From NCBI RefSeq assembly GCF_900323885.1, contig NZ_OOHJ01000024.1, positions 48,279 through 112,278 of the forward strand: DNA of 64,000 nt, written 5' to 3'. The notes under the pieces were generated by a model, which saw only the letters and a list, made by a program, of their open reading frames with translations, was not told the origin of the DNA and did no database searches. The stretch comes from [Actinomadura] parvosata subsp. kistnae. GTDB lineage: Bacteria > Actinomycetota > Actinomycetes > Streptosporangiales > Streptosporangiaceae. Position 1 is the stretch's first letter, and each line of letters begins with the position of its first letter. This document shows positions 7,270 through 16,058 of the stretch, in pieces. The translations under genes were made by a program, and so were the position numbers.

Positions 7270-8574
7270 ATGGACAACCCCGCGGCCCTCACCCCGGCCG
7301 ACATCGATCTGAGCGACCTGCGCTTCTGGGAACGGCCCGAGCACGAGCGGGCCCAGGCGTTCGCCATGCTGCGGGCCGAGCCGGGCCCGCGCCGGTTCGC
7401 CCTGCCGAAGGTGCCGTTCCTGCGGCAGGACCCCGGCGCGTGGGCGCTGGTGCGGCACGCCGACGTGGTGGCGGCCAGCCGCCTGCCCGAGGTGTTCAGC
7501 AGCGAGCCCAGCGCCACCAGCCCGACCGACCTGCCGCGCTGGATGGACGGCTGGTTCACCTCGATGATCGACATGGACGACCCGCGGCACGCCAAGATCC
7601 GCCGCATCGTCTCCCGCGCGTTCACCCCCAAAACCCTCGCCAAGGCCGAGCACGACATCGCGAGCCGCGCCAGGCGCATCGTGGACGACCTGATCGCCGG
7701 CGGCCCCGGCGACTTCGTCGCGCGCGTGGCGACGCGGCTGCCGGTCGAGGTGATCTGCGACATGCTCGGCATCCCGCCGCGCGAGCACGAGCGAGTCGTC
7801 CGCCTGACCAACATCGTCGTCGGCTACACCGACCCCGAGTACGTCGGCCGCACCGTCGACTACACCGCCGGCACCGCCCGGGTCGGCCGCCTGCGCACCG
7901 CCCGCCTGCTCGGCACGGTGTCGCTGGCCGGCCGGCGGCTGCACCGCCTGGCCGCCGAGCTGGGCCGGCAGCGCCGCGCCGCCCCCACGGGCGACCTGAC
8001 CTCCGCCCTGGTCAACGCCAACATCGACGGCGAACGGCTGAGCCCGCGCGAGTTCGGCGCGTTCTTCCTGCTGCTGGTCGCGGCCGGGAACGAGACCACC
8101 CGCACGGCCCTGGCCCACGGGCTCAAGCTGCTCACCGACCATCCAGGGCAGCGCGAGCTGCTGCTGGCCGACTTCGACGCCCGCATCGGCGGGGCCGTGG
8201 AGGAGATCGTCCGGCACAGCACGCCGGTGATCTTCATGCGCCGCAACGTCACCCGCGACCACGAGCTGAACGGCCACCGCTTCAAGGCGGGCGACCGGGT
8301 GACGCTCTGGTACGCCTCCGCCAACCGGGACGAGAGCGTCTTTCCCGACCCCGACACGTTCGACATCACCCGCTCCCCCAACCCGCACGTCGGCTTCGGC
8401 GGGCCCGGCCCGCACTTCTGCCTGGGCGCGAACCTGGCCCGCCGCGAGATCACCGTGATGTTGCGCGAGCTGTTCACGCGGCTGCCGGACATCAGGGCAG
8501 GCGAGCCGGACCGGCTGCTGTCCAGCTTCATCAACGGCTACAAGCGGCTGCCCTGCACGTTCACCCCGGGATGA
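7270..8574 (+). CDS. cytochrome P450
   Basis: 434 residues with all P450 landmarks: I-helix AAGNETTRTALAHG, K-helix E-x-x-R in AVEEIVRHSTP, and the haem-ligand loop GFGGPGPHFCLGANLAR with Cys384 as thiolate ligand. The N-terminal ALTPADIDLSDLRFWERP and MIDMDDPRHAKIRRIVSRAF resemble CYP124/CYP125/CYP142-like enzymes that act on steroid or branched lipid substrates; this subfamily hint is inference. No ferredoxin is adjacent, so electrons must come from elsewhere. ATG at 7270 is preferred, with GTG at 7264 as alternative. It is divergent from the TetR regulator and probably repressed by it. Confidence 0.9.
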   Translation: MDNPAALTPADIDLSDLRFWERPEHERAQAFAMLRAEPGPRRFALPKVPFLRQDPGAWALVRHADVVAASRLPEVFSSEPSATSPTDLPRWMDGWFTSMIDMDDPRHAKIRRIVSRAFTPKTLAKAEHDIASRARRIVDDLIAGGPGDFVARVATRLPVEVICDMLGIPPREHERVVRLTNIVVGYTDPEYVGRTVDYTAGTARVGRLRTARLLGTVSLAGRRLHRLAAELGRQRRAAPTGDLTSALVNANIDGERLSPREFGAFFLLLVAAGNETTRTALAHGLKLLTDHPGQRELLLADFDARIGGAVEEIVRHSTPVIFMRRNVTRDHELNGHRFKAGDRVTLWYASANRDESVFPDPDTFDITRSPNPHVGFGGPGPHFCLGANLARREITVMLRELFTRLPDIRAGEPDRLLSSFINGYKRLPCTFTPG

Positions 8575-8652
8575 TGCCGGTCACGCATGAGATGAACACC
8601 GGCCGCACCCGCCGCGTACCCCCTTGTGGAACGGCACGAAGGAGGCGGACGG

Positions 8653-9635
8653 GTGACGGTATCGGTCTCGATGTCGGCGAGGCTCGTGCTGGCGACGGCC
8701 CTGACCATGACCATGGCGGCCGCCGTCCCCGGCCCCGCCCGGGCCGACCCGTCGCCCGCCCAGGCCAGGGCCCGGCTGGTGAAGCTGAACGAGCGGGCCG
8801 ACCAGCTCGTCGAGCGCTACAACCAGGCCACGGAGACCTACCGCGCGGCCAGGAAGAAGCACCAGGCCCTGGACGGCGAGCTGGCCGGCAAGGAGCGGCA
8901 GGTGGCGGGGCTGCGCGAGGAGCTGGCCGCGATCGCGGTGCACGACTACCAGTTCGGCCCCTCGATGGGCTGGCAGCACATCGCCGTCGGCGGGCGGCCC
9001 GAGGCGATGCTCAACGGCATGGCCGCCCTCGACCAGATGGCCCGGGACCGGGCGGCGAAGATCCAGGCGTTCGAGGAGGCCACCAAGGGGCTGCGCGAGC
9101 GGCGCGACCAGGCCAGGACCGCCCTGGAAGCGGCCGCGCGGGCCCGTGACGACGTGCGCGGCAAGCAGGAGGAGGTCGAACGCCTCGTCAAGGAGCAGAC
9201 CAAGCTGCTGCGCCGGCTCGGCGCCTACCGCGACGGGAACCCGCGCAGCACCGGCATCACCTACACCGGCCCCGCCACCGGCAACGCCCGCGAAGCGCTC
9301 CAGTTCGCCTTCGCGCAGGTCGGCAAGCCCTACCGGTACGGCGGGACGGGGCCGGACAGCTTCGACTGCTCCGGGCTGACCCAGGCGGCCTGGCGGGCCG
9401 CCGGGGTGCGGCTGCCCCGCACCACCTACACCCAGTGGGCCTGGGGGCCGCCCGGCGCGTGCCCCTGGACCAGCTCCAGCCGGGCGACCTGCTGTTCAGC
9501 AAGGGGCTGGGGCACATGGGCATGTACGCGGGCGGCGGCCGGATGGTGCACGCCCCGCAGACCGGCGACGTCGTCAAGGTGGTCGATCTCGACGACTACT
9601 GGCGCGGCCGGCTCGTCGGCGCCATCCGGCCCTGA
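8653..9635 (+). pseudogene. secreted NlpC/P60 peptidoglycan endopeptidase, frameshifted near 9450
   Basis: The GTG at 8653, with GGAGG 7 nt upstream, starts a protein with a Sec signal peptide (hydrophobic LVLATALTMTMAAAV, then PGPARADP). Residues ~40-205 form a long charged coiled coil, as in RipA/RipC-type NlpC/P60 proteins. The catalytic domain follows: GKPYRYGGTGPDSFDCSGLT with nucleophile Cys239. The frame then breaks around 9443-9456, and the rest (VPLDQLQPGDLLF, GHMGMYAGGGRMVHAP with the catalytic His) continues in another frame to 9635. One added base restores the domain. Such enzymes cut peptide stems of peptidoglycan during septation or growth. The break is probably a sequencing error. 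Confidence 0.8.
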
Positions 9636-9636
9636 A

Positions 9637-9704
9637 TCACTGGCCGATCGCCGTCACTGGCCGATCGCCGTCACTGGTTGATCACCGTCACTGGTTGATT
9701 TCGG
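9637..9704. repeat. four 17-bp tandem repeats over a stop codon
   Basis: Units start at 9637, 9654, 9671 and 9688. The first two are identical (TCACTGGCCGATCGCCG) and the last two are diverged (TCACTGGTTGAT...). The stop codon of the ferritin-like gene lies in the last unit, so the array looks like repeated copying of that gene's 3' end. Confidence 0.85.
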
Positions 9705-10742
9705 CGCGGGTGAAGACCGGCCCGCGTGGCGGCCCGTCGGCGTGCCGCCCGAGATCGCCGGCGTGGCGGCCAGCATCTGCCCGGCGAGCTTGAGCTCGAA
9801 CATGATGCCCATCGCCGCGTCGAGCCGCCCCGGCCGGCCGTCCACGCACCGCTGCAACGCGGTCAGCAGCCGGGTGAACGTGACCCGGAACTGGTGCACC
9901 CGCCGCCACCCCTCGGAGTTCCTGTCGAGGTCGTCCACCTGCTGGTTGGGGGTCAGCGGCCACACCCCGTCGGGGTCGAACGGGTAGGGCGCGCCGGTGT
10001 AGGAGAAGCCGGCGGGCGCGGACGGGTCGCGTACCAGGCGGCGGCCCTTGGCGATGGCGGCGAAGCGGTAGTAGTGGGCGATGTCGCCGTCGGGGTCGAC
10101 CGGCGAGGTGGAGGTGCCCTCGCCCTCCTCGATGATGAGGTTGACGGCGCGGGCGGCGTCCTTGGTCGTCCTGATGGGGAAGAGCCGGTCGGAGCCGAAC
10201 CAGGAGGGCGCCACCACCTGGCGGGTGACGTCGCCGGGCAGCACCGGGTCGGGCAGCGCGAGCAGCGCATCCACCAGCGTGCGGTAGAACTCGCCGATCG
10301 TGGCGAACTCGGGCGGTGCCCCCACCGCGCCCTCCTTCCTGAACACCAGGGGCTCCTCCGGCTCCTCGATCCGCATGAACACCCGCTCCATGAGGCCGCG
10401 CGAGAACGGCTCCAGCCCCACCACGAGGTCGTCGCCGATGCCGAGCGGCAGCGGCCCCGGATAGCGCGGCAGGAAGCCGGGCGCGTCGAGGGCGGGGCGG
10501 GCGCCGAGCGCGTTGAGCAGGTTGCAGCCGATGAGCAGGTGCAGCATCTCGTCCACGACGACGTCGTGGACGGCCCACCAGATGTCGCGGTTGCGGCCCG
10601 GCTTCAGCGACAGCATCGCGGTCAGGTACGGCGGGATCGTGGCGAACTCCAGGCGGACGGCGTCCTGGACCCTGGGGACGAGCTCGTCGGGCTTGCCGGC
10701 CCTGGCCACCTCGTCGACGGCCGCGCGGTCGATTCTCAGCAT
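9688..10742 (-). CDS. ferritin-like protein, VioB/RebD C-terminal half homologue
   Basis: About 350 residues. Residues 30-80 carry a ferritin-like helix pair: Glu32 in VRLEFATIPPYLTAML and Glu65-x-x-His68 in VVVDEMLHLLIGCNLLNALG. This matches what I recall of the C-terminal half of VioB/RebD-type imine-dimer (chromopyrrolate) synthases, where Glu-x-x-His follows a similar ELxxxLQYLY helix. The partner gene ends 4 bp upstream and matches the N-terminal half. In the uncorrected frame the tail runs on to 9654; adding one base near 9731-9735 gives a more natural end, GGTPTGPPRGPVFTRAEINQ, with the stop at 9688. No tryptophan oxidase or indolocarbazole genes are nearby, so the substrate is unknown. 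Confidence 0.75.
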
Positions 10743-10745
10743 CGC

Positions 10746-12527
10746 TCATTCACTCCCTCGGTCGCCGGACAGGTGCCGGGCGGCGCTCAGACCGCGTGCC
10801 ACCAGGTCGCGGGCGGCCACCAGCTTCGGCTCCGGCGGCAGGACGCCGGAGACCGGCGGCGGCGCGGAGCGCGCCATGGCGCGCGGGGCGGCGGGCAGGC
10901 CGTTCAGCCAGCGCAGGATCGTGGCGCGTTTCGGCTCGGACAGGTCACGGGTGACGGGCATGTGGTTGGGGTCGGTGATGTCGCGGGACAGGGCCAGCAG
11001 CATCGCGGCCCGCCACGGCCGGACGGCGTCGAGGTCGCCGAGGTTCACCAGGTGCTCGCCCATGATCGGGTAGTGCGTGGCGTAGGGGGCCAGGATGCGC
11101 TGCACCGCGTCCTCCAGGTGCTCCTCCGCCGGGGGCTCGTGGGCGTCGCGCACGTGGGCGGCGATGACGTCCATGGACGGGTCGATGCCGGAGCCGTCGA
11201 GGTCGAGGGTGCCGTCGGCGTTCCTGCGCGGGCTGTAGGCGACCTGCTCGACGACGCCGTCGAGGCCGGGGCGCGGCCCGTGTGGGTCGCCTGCCTCCAG
11301 CGTCACGGTGGCGGTGCCGTCAGGGCCGGTGACGACCGAGTCCGGCACGGTCAGCACGGACGCGTCGCCGAGCACGCGGGCGAGGTGGACGGTGACGCCG
11401 GCGGCGGGCTCGCCGCGCTCGCGGGCGTGCAGGGTGACGGTGGCGCGGGCGCCGGCCTCGACGCGGTGCACGAAGCCGTCGGCCCGCACGTACAGGCCGT
11501 CCCTGGTCTCCCTGGACAGGACGCGCCGGCCGCCGCCGGCGTCGGCGACGAGCAGCGCCAGCGGGCGGCTCTCCAGAGCGTGCGCGGCCTGCGGCGGGAG
11601 CGGGAGGGAGATCACCCCCGACGGCGGCGGGGACGGCAGCAGCACGGCCGTGCCGATGTCGATCACGTCCGCGCCGGGCGGCAGCACGTCGCCGGCCTGC
11701 ACCTGCTCGCCCGGCAGGACGGCCACGTCGATCCTGGCCGCCCGCGGGTGCGCGGGGCCGGGGCTCGCGGCGAACGGGTAGGCGTTGCCGAGGTCCAGCA
11801 CCAGGCGGTCGCCCCGGACGACGGCGACCGAGCGGCCGAACGACGTCTCGGAGGTCAGGCTGCCCATGTCCAGGCGCCGCCCGGCCACGAACGACAGCGG
11901 CTCGCCCGGCGACCACGGGCCGACGCAGCCGGTCAGCCTGCCGGTGGCGAACGCGGCCGTGCAGCGCTGCGCGGTGATCCCGTACATGGTGAACCGGATC
12001 GAGAGCCGCTCCGGCGAGCAGTCGCGCAGCTCGGCCAGCAGGGGGACGGCCGCGGCGGCGGGGCCGTAGGCGACCTCCTCCAGGACGGAGACGAACGTGG
12101 CGCTCATCATGTCGAAGCCGCCGTCGTCGCCGCCGCGCCCCCACAGGTCGCGGAAGGCGGCGGGCCGGAAGCGGCCCGACAGCAGGCTCTCCCCGCGCGG
12201 CCCCGTCAGCCGGACCGTCAGCCCCCAGATCTCGGTGGAGACCTGCCAGTCGGGGTCGAGGTCGACGAGCTTGGCGCTGGCCTGGTCGGGGCTGGTCAGC
12301 ACGTCGAGGCCGAGGGCCGGGTGGCCCGCCGCCAGCGGCTGCCCCGGCCCCGACTCGCCGCCGGTGACCTTGCAGCCGAGCAGGTCGAACGTGCCGCAGC
12401 CGTAGGCGTTCCAGCTCGGCTGCGGCGGATCCGGGCTGCCGAAGGAGCCCGGATCGTTGTTCCCCGTCGGGACGTCGCTGAGGAACCTGCCCGCGAACGT
12501 CAGCCGCGGGAAGTCAAGGTAGCTCAT
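10746..12527 (-). CDS. VioB/RebD N-terminal half homologue
   Basis: 593 residues beginning MSYLDFPRLTFAGRF and NAPTG-like DVPTGNNDPG, closely resembling the start of VioB as I recall it (SILDFPRIHFRGWARVNAPT). Near residue 540 it has DPNHMPVTRDLSEPKRATIL, matching the YMPSTRELSAPKARLFLKYL block of VioB. Between these, ARATVTLHARERGEPAAGVTV looks like an Ig-like segment. VioB-type enzymes couple imines made from amino acids; this half carries no obvious metal ligands. GGAGG stands 8 nt before ATG 12527. The stop lies 4 bp before the ferritin-like gene's ATG, so the two are translationally linked. Together they equal one full-length VioB/RebD split into two proteins. Confidence 0.75.
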   Translation of the reverse strand: MSYLDFPRLTFAGRFLSDVPTGNNDPGSFGSPDPPQPSWNAYGCGTFDLLGCKVTGGESGPGQPLAAGHPALGLDVLTSPDQASAKLVDLDPDWQVSTEIWGLTVRLTGPRGESLLSGRFRPAAFRDLWGRGGDDGGFDMMSATFVSVLEEVAYGPAAAAVPLLAELRDCSPERLSIRFTMYGITAQRCTAAFATGRLTGCVGPWSPGEPLSFVAGRRLDMGSLTSETSFGRSVAVVRGDRLVLDLGNAYPFAASPGPAHPRAARIDVAVLPGEQVQAGDVLPPGADVIDIGTAVLLPSPPPSGVISLPLPPQAAHALESRPLALLVADAGGGRRVLSRETRDGLYVRADGFVHRVEAGARATVTLHARERGEPAAGVTVHLARVLGDASVLTVPDSVVTGPDGTATVTLEAGDPHGPRPGLDGVVEQVAYSPRRNADGTLDLDGSGIDPSMDVIAAHVRDAHEPPAEEHLEDAVQRILAPYATHYPIMGEHLVNLGDLDAVRPWRAAMLLALSRDITDPNHMPVTRDLSEPKRATILRWLNGLPAAPRAMARSAPPPVSGVLPPEPKLVAARDLVARGLSAARHLSGDRGSE

Positions 12528-12843
12528 CGTGTCCGCCTCCTGGCGTCGTCAAAGATGGTGGGCCCCCGAGTACAAGAACCTTGCTGCCGTTCGGGCGTCC
12601 CGGCGATGCCCTGCGGGGATAGACCTCAGGGACCCTCCCCCGTTACGACCCGGATCACCCGGATTCTCCGAATCTCCCGGTGGCGTACGGGTACGGCATG
12701 GTAGTGATCTGTAAGCGCCTGCCGACCGGGGCAGGGCCGCGCTCATCCGCCCGCCCGGCGGTGACCACGCACAGTGACGCGACGGCCACCCGTCGTCGAC
12801 CGAAGGGTGTGAGACTCATCCAGACGCAAGACGGAGGTGCTCG
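12528..12843. other. intergenic region between divergent VioB-like and amidase genes
   Basis: This 316-bp gap separates two divergent genes and should contain both promoters. A small inverted repeat GATTC-tcc-GAATC is at 12662-12674 inside a CCGG-rich stretch of partial direct repeats (12650-12680). GGAGG for the minus-strand gene is at about 12536-12540, and GGAGG at about 12834-12838 serves the amidase. No convincing small gene or RNA was seen. Confidence 0.5.
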
Positions 12844-13862
12844 ATGCCGTACCTGACCCAGCTCGCCGATGTCGCCCGCCGCACCGGATACCCGGTGACC
12901 GAGGTGGCCGGCTGGCGCAGCCGCGGCCACGGGCCGCAACCGGAGGTGCAGGGCATCGTCTGCCACCACACCGCCGGCCCCGCCGGCGGCGGCGACTACC
13001 CCTCGCTCGCCGTGGTCCGCGACGGCCGGCCCGGCCTGTCGGGGCCGCTGTCGCAGTTCGGGCTCGGCCGCTCGGGCCGCATCTACGTCATCGCCGCCGG
13101 ACGCTGCTGGCACAACGCCCCCTCCACCTCGCCGCGGCACGACAACTCCAGCTCGATCGGCATCGAGGCCGAGAACAACGGCACCCAGCCGTGGCCCGCG
13201 GCCCAGCTCGACGCCTACCGGCGGCTGTGCGCGGAGCTGTGCCGCGAGTTCGGGCTGCCCGCCTCGCGCGTCAAGGCGCACCGGGAGGTCAACACCGCCA
13301 AGCCCGACCCCCACTCCATCGACATGAACGCGTTCCGGGCGGCCGTCGCCGCCCTCATCGCCGGGACGACCGGCCCGACCTGGACGGAGAAGATCGTGCG
13401 GGAACTGCCGCTGATCCGGCTCGGAGACGACAACAACGACGTCAAGACCGTCAGAGGCTGCCTGTTCGCGCGGGGCACGTGCCCGCCGCCGCCTACGCCG
13501 GCGTGCCAGACGGGCTGGCAGGGTGGCTGAACTCCAGCCGGTGCGACGACGGGCTGGTGGAGCTGGTGCGCGGCTTCCAGCGGGCCCAGGGCCTCGACGA
13601 CGACGGGCTCGTGGGGCCGCTCACATGGGCGTCGCTGCTGCGGGTCTCGGCCGGCGCCGCGGCCGTGGCATCCGGCACGAGCGCGGCCCGCCCGTGGAGG
13701 CGCCGGCGAGCCGGTGAGCCCGCCCCTCGCGCGGGCGGGCCGGTGAGCCCGCCCTTCGCGCGGACGGGCCGGGGAGCGCGTCCTTCGCGCGGGCGAGCCG
13801 GTGAGCCCGCCCCTCGCGCGGGCGAGCCGGTGAGCCCGCCCTTCGCGCTGGTGCGCCGGTGA
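12844..13862 (+). pseudogene. N-acetylmuramoyl-L-alanine amidase with peptidoglycan-binding domain, frameshifted at ~13472
   Basis: Residues 1-180 are an amidase_2/PGRP domain: VCHHTAG (zinc ligand His41/42), a CWHNAPSTSPRHDNSSSIGIEAENNG core and AHREVNTAKPDPHSIDM with His157 and the active-site region. The domain hydrolyses the MurNAc-L-Ala bond. The frame then stops at 13530, but one added G in GGGG at 13472-13475 restores ARGHVPAAAYAGVPDGLAGW and a PG_binding_1 domain (VELVRGFQRAQGLDDDGLVGPLTWASLL). The repaired frame runs through the 29-bp array to 13862, which adds an Ala/Gly/Pro/Arg tail. No signal peptide is visible, which suggests autolysin- or endolysin-like use. The break is probably a sequencing error. 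Confidence 0.78.
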
Positions 13863-13881
13863 GCGCGCCCTCGCGCGGGCG
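13709..13881. repeat. six-unit 29-bp tandem repeat array
   Basis: Units start at 13709, 13738, 13767, 13796, 13825 and 13854 (last unit 28 bp). The consensus is AGCCGGTGAGCCCGCCC followed by CTCGCGCGGGCG. Each unit can fold on itself through GCCCGC / GCGGGC, and each carries a TGA in one frame. Because 29 is not a multiple of 3, coding through it cycles all frames. It overlaps the amidase 3' end and the region just upstream of the GH4 gene. Confidence 0.9.
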
Positions 13882-13917
13882 GCGGGGCGGGGCGCCGGGG
13901 CGTGGGATACTTCGGGG

Positions 13918-15216
13918 ATGGCGCGGATCGTCTTCATCGGGGCCGGTGACGTGGAGCTGACACGCCGCGTCCTGTCCGCCCTGATGCTCGCCCCCACGCT
14001 GCGCGGCGAGCTGGAGGTCGTGCTGCACGACGACGACCCCGGCCGGCTGGCGACGGCCGAGACGCTGGTGCGGGCGCTCGACGCCGAGGCGGGCGCCGAC
14101 GCGAAGATCCGCAGCGTGTTCGACCGGCGCCAGGCGCTCGAAGGGGCCGACTTCGTGCTCGCCGACCTCGACGTCGGCGGGTTCGAGGCCACACTGCGCG
14201 ACTTCGAGATCCCCCACCGCTACGGCCTGCGCCAGACCATCGGCGACACCATCGGCATCGGCGGCGTCTTCCGCGGCCTGCGCACGATCCCGGTGCTGGT
14301 GGAGCTGGCCCGGCAGATGGCCGAGGTGTGCCCGCGGGCGTGGCTGCTGAGCTGCACCGACCCGATGGCGATGACCGGGTGGGCGGTGCACGAGGCCACC
14401 GGGTTCGAGCGGTTCGCCGGGCTGTGCCACGCGGTGTGCGACACGCACGCCTACCTCGCCGACCTGGTCGGCCGCGACGAGGACGAGATCACCTTCCTCA
14501 GCGCCGGGCTCAACCACCAGTCGTTCGTGCTGCGCTTCGAGGCCGGCGGCCGCTCGCTCTACCCCGAGCTCGACGCCGTCCTGGCCGCCGACCCGCAGCT
14601 GCGCCGGCACGTGCGCGCCGAGCTCTACCGCACCTTCGGCTACTACCCCACCCAGTCGAGCGAGCACGCCGCCGAGTACGTGCCGTGGATCATGCGCCAC
14701 CCCGAGGAGACGGCGCGGCTCGGCGTGCCGATCGAGGAGTACCTGCGCCGCGTCGGCCAGAGCCTGCACCTGTACGAGGAGACCCGGCGCGCCCTGTCGG
14801 CCGGCCACAAGCTGCTCATCCGGTGGCAGCACCAGGAGCCCGCCGCCGCGATGATCCTGGCCCTGCTGACCGGCGAGGAGAAGGAGATCTACGTCAACGT
14901 GCCCAACCGCGGCCTGATCGGCAACCTGCCCGAGCGGGCGTGCGTCGAGGTGCCCGCCCTGGTGGGCGCGGCCGGGGTGCGGCCGCGGGCCGTCGGCGAC
15001 CTGCCCGTGCAGCTCGCCGCGCTCAACCGCACGTTCCTCAACGTCGTCGAGCTGACCGTGCGGGCCGTGCTCGACGGGGAGCGCGCCCACATCTACCGGG
15101 CGGCCATGCTCGACCCCAACACGGCGGCCACGCTGCCGCTGCCCGCCATCCAGGCGCTGTGCGACGACCTGATCGAGGCGCACGGCGACCTGCTGCCGGC
15201 GGCGGTGCGCGCATGA
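13918..15216 (+). CDS. family 4 glycosyl hydrolase-like protein
   Basis: 432 residues of the GH4 (MelA/LplD-like) family, whose members cleave glycosides by an NAD+ and Mn2+-dependent redox-elimination mechanism. The NAD motif is ARIVFIGAGDVELTRRVL; metal ligands are the Cys-His of GLCHAV and His of GLNHQSFVLRF; YGLRQTIGDTIGIGGVFRGL is the diagnostic loop. The usual NP[MI]A segment reads CTDPMAMTGWA, with Asp in place of the conserved Asn, so activity may differ. A second GH4 lies at 16059-17330. The ATG at 13918 has only a weak GGGG site. Its stop overlaps a short coupled frame that leads to the DeoR gene. Confidence 0.85.
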   Translation: MARIVFIGAGDVELTRRVLSALMLAPTLRGELEVVLHDDDPGRLATAETLVRALDAEAGADAKIRSVFDRRQALEGADFVLADLDVGGFEATLRDFEIPHRYGLRQTIGDTIGIGGVFRGLRTIPVLVELARQMAEVCPRAWLLSCTDPMAMTGWAVHEATGFERFAGLCHAVCDTHAYLADLVGRDEDEITFLSAGLNHQSFVLRFEAGGRSLYPELDAVLAADPQLRRHVRAELYRTFGYYPTQSSEHAAEYVPWIMRHPEETARLGVPIEEYLRRVGQSLHLYEETRRALSAGHKLLIRWQHQEPAAAMILALLTGEEKEIYVNVPNRGLIGNLPERACVEVPALVGAAGVRPRAVGDLPVQLAALNRTFLNVVELTVRAVLDGERAHIYRAAMLDPNTAATLPLPAIQALCDDLIEAHGDLLPAAVRA

Positions 15217-15248
15217 GCGAGCCCCTGCCTACGGAGATGCGCGCATGA
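15213..15248 (+). CDS. 11-codon mini-ORF coupling GH4 to DeoR
   Basis: The ATGA at 15213-15216 overlaps the GH4 stop and opens an 11-residue frame, MSEPLPTEMRA, whose own stop overlaps the DeoR ATG at 15245 as a second ATGA. The sequence is a diverged copy of the DeoR start (MSESMPTEVRR), so it is most likely a tandem duplication of the regulator's first 32 bp that left a coupled leader. Expression is not shown. Confidence 0.35.
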   Translation: MSEPLPTEMRA

Positions 15249-16036
15249 GCGAGTCGATGCCGACCGAGGTGCGGCGCGAGCGCATGCTGGCGATGCTGAC
15301 CGAGCAGGAGTTCGCGCGGGTCGCGGAGCTGGCCGAGGCGTTCGGGGTGTCCAGCGTGACCGTCCGCGCCGACCTCGACGCGCTGGAGGAGCAGGGCAAG
15401 GTGCGCCGGGTGCGCGGCGGCGCCGTGTCGGCCGGGCCGGCGCCGCACGTCGAGCCGTCGTTCGAGCTGTCGCTGGGCACGGCGGCGGTGGAGAAGTCGT
15501 CGATCGCGAAGGTGGCCGCGCGGCTGGTCGCCTCGGGCGAGAGCGTGCTGATGGGGGCGGGCACCACCACCACGTACGTCGCCAGGGAGCTCGTGGCGCG
15601 GCCCGACCTGACCGAGGTGACGGTGTTCACCAACGGGCTGCGCACGGCGCTGGAGCTGGAGCCCGCACTGCCCCGCATCTCGGTCGTGGTGACCGGCGGC
15701 AGCCTGCGGCGGCAGCAGCACTCGCTGGTCGATCCGCTGGGCGGCAAGCTGCTGGAGGGCATCCGCGCCCACACGGTCATCCTGGGCTGCGGCGGGGTCG
15801 ACGCGGCCGGCGGGGTGACGAACGTGAGCCTGCCCGACGCGGAGATGAAGCAGCGCATGTTGCGCGCGGCGACCAGGAAGATCCTGGTCGCCGACGCGTC
15901 GAAGCTGGGCGTGGTGGAGATGGCGCCGATCTGCGCGGTCGGCGAGATCGACCTGCTGATCACGGGCGAGTCGGCCGACCCCGAGTGCGTCGCGGCGCTG
16001 CGCGACAAGGGGCTGGAAGTCGAGATCGCCCGCTGA
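15245..16036 (+). CDS. DeoR/GlpR family transcriptional regulator
   Basis: 263 residues. Residues ~7-60 are the winged helix-turn-helix (RVAELAEAFGVSSVTVRADL, then LEEQGKVRRVRGGAV). Residues ~75-250 form the DeoR C-terminal sugar-phosphate sensor: ESVLMGAGTTTTYVARELV, VFTNGLRTALEL, VVVTGGSLRR, GCGGVDAAGGVTN and ILVADASKLG. These repressors respond to phosphorylated sugars, which fits the PfkB kinase in the same locus. The ATG at 15245 is coupled to the mini-ORF. Candidate operators are the TTCGAA and TTGACAAG elements between the kinase and the importer operon. Confidence 0.9.
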   Translation: MSESMPTEVRRERMLAMLTEQEFARVAELAEAFGVSSVTVRADLDALEEQGKVRRVRGGAVSAGPAPHVEPSFELSLGTAAVEKSSIAKVAARLVASGESVLMGAGTTTTYVARELVARPDLTEVTVFTNGLRTALELEPALPRISVVVTGGSLRRQQHSLVDPLGGKLLEGIRAHTVILGCGGVDAAGGVTNVSLPDAEMKQRMLRAATRKILVADASKLGVVEMAPICAVGEIDLLITGESADPECVAALRDKGLEVEIAR

Positions 16037-16058
16037 CACCCCCGCGGGCCGCCTGCTC

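Noticed and set aside
8578..8605. Terminator after the TetR-linked P450 (GCCGGT / ACCGGC)
   Set aside because: Only a 6-bp stem with a 16-nt loop and no U-tract, so too weak to call.
9726..12704. Plus-strand open frame antisense to the VioB-like pair
   Set aside because: Composition is shadow-like; the minus-strand genes have ribosome sites, family motifs and coupled ends.
12549..12746. Small minus-strand gene in the VioB/amidase gap
   Set aside because: There is no ribosome site, no recognisable sequence and poor codon pattern, and it lies in the divergent promoter region.
13709..13881. CRISPR array or integron-like repeats
   Set aside because: Contiguous 29-bp tandem units with no spacers and no integrase.
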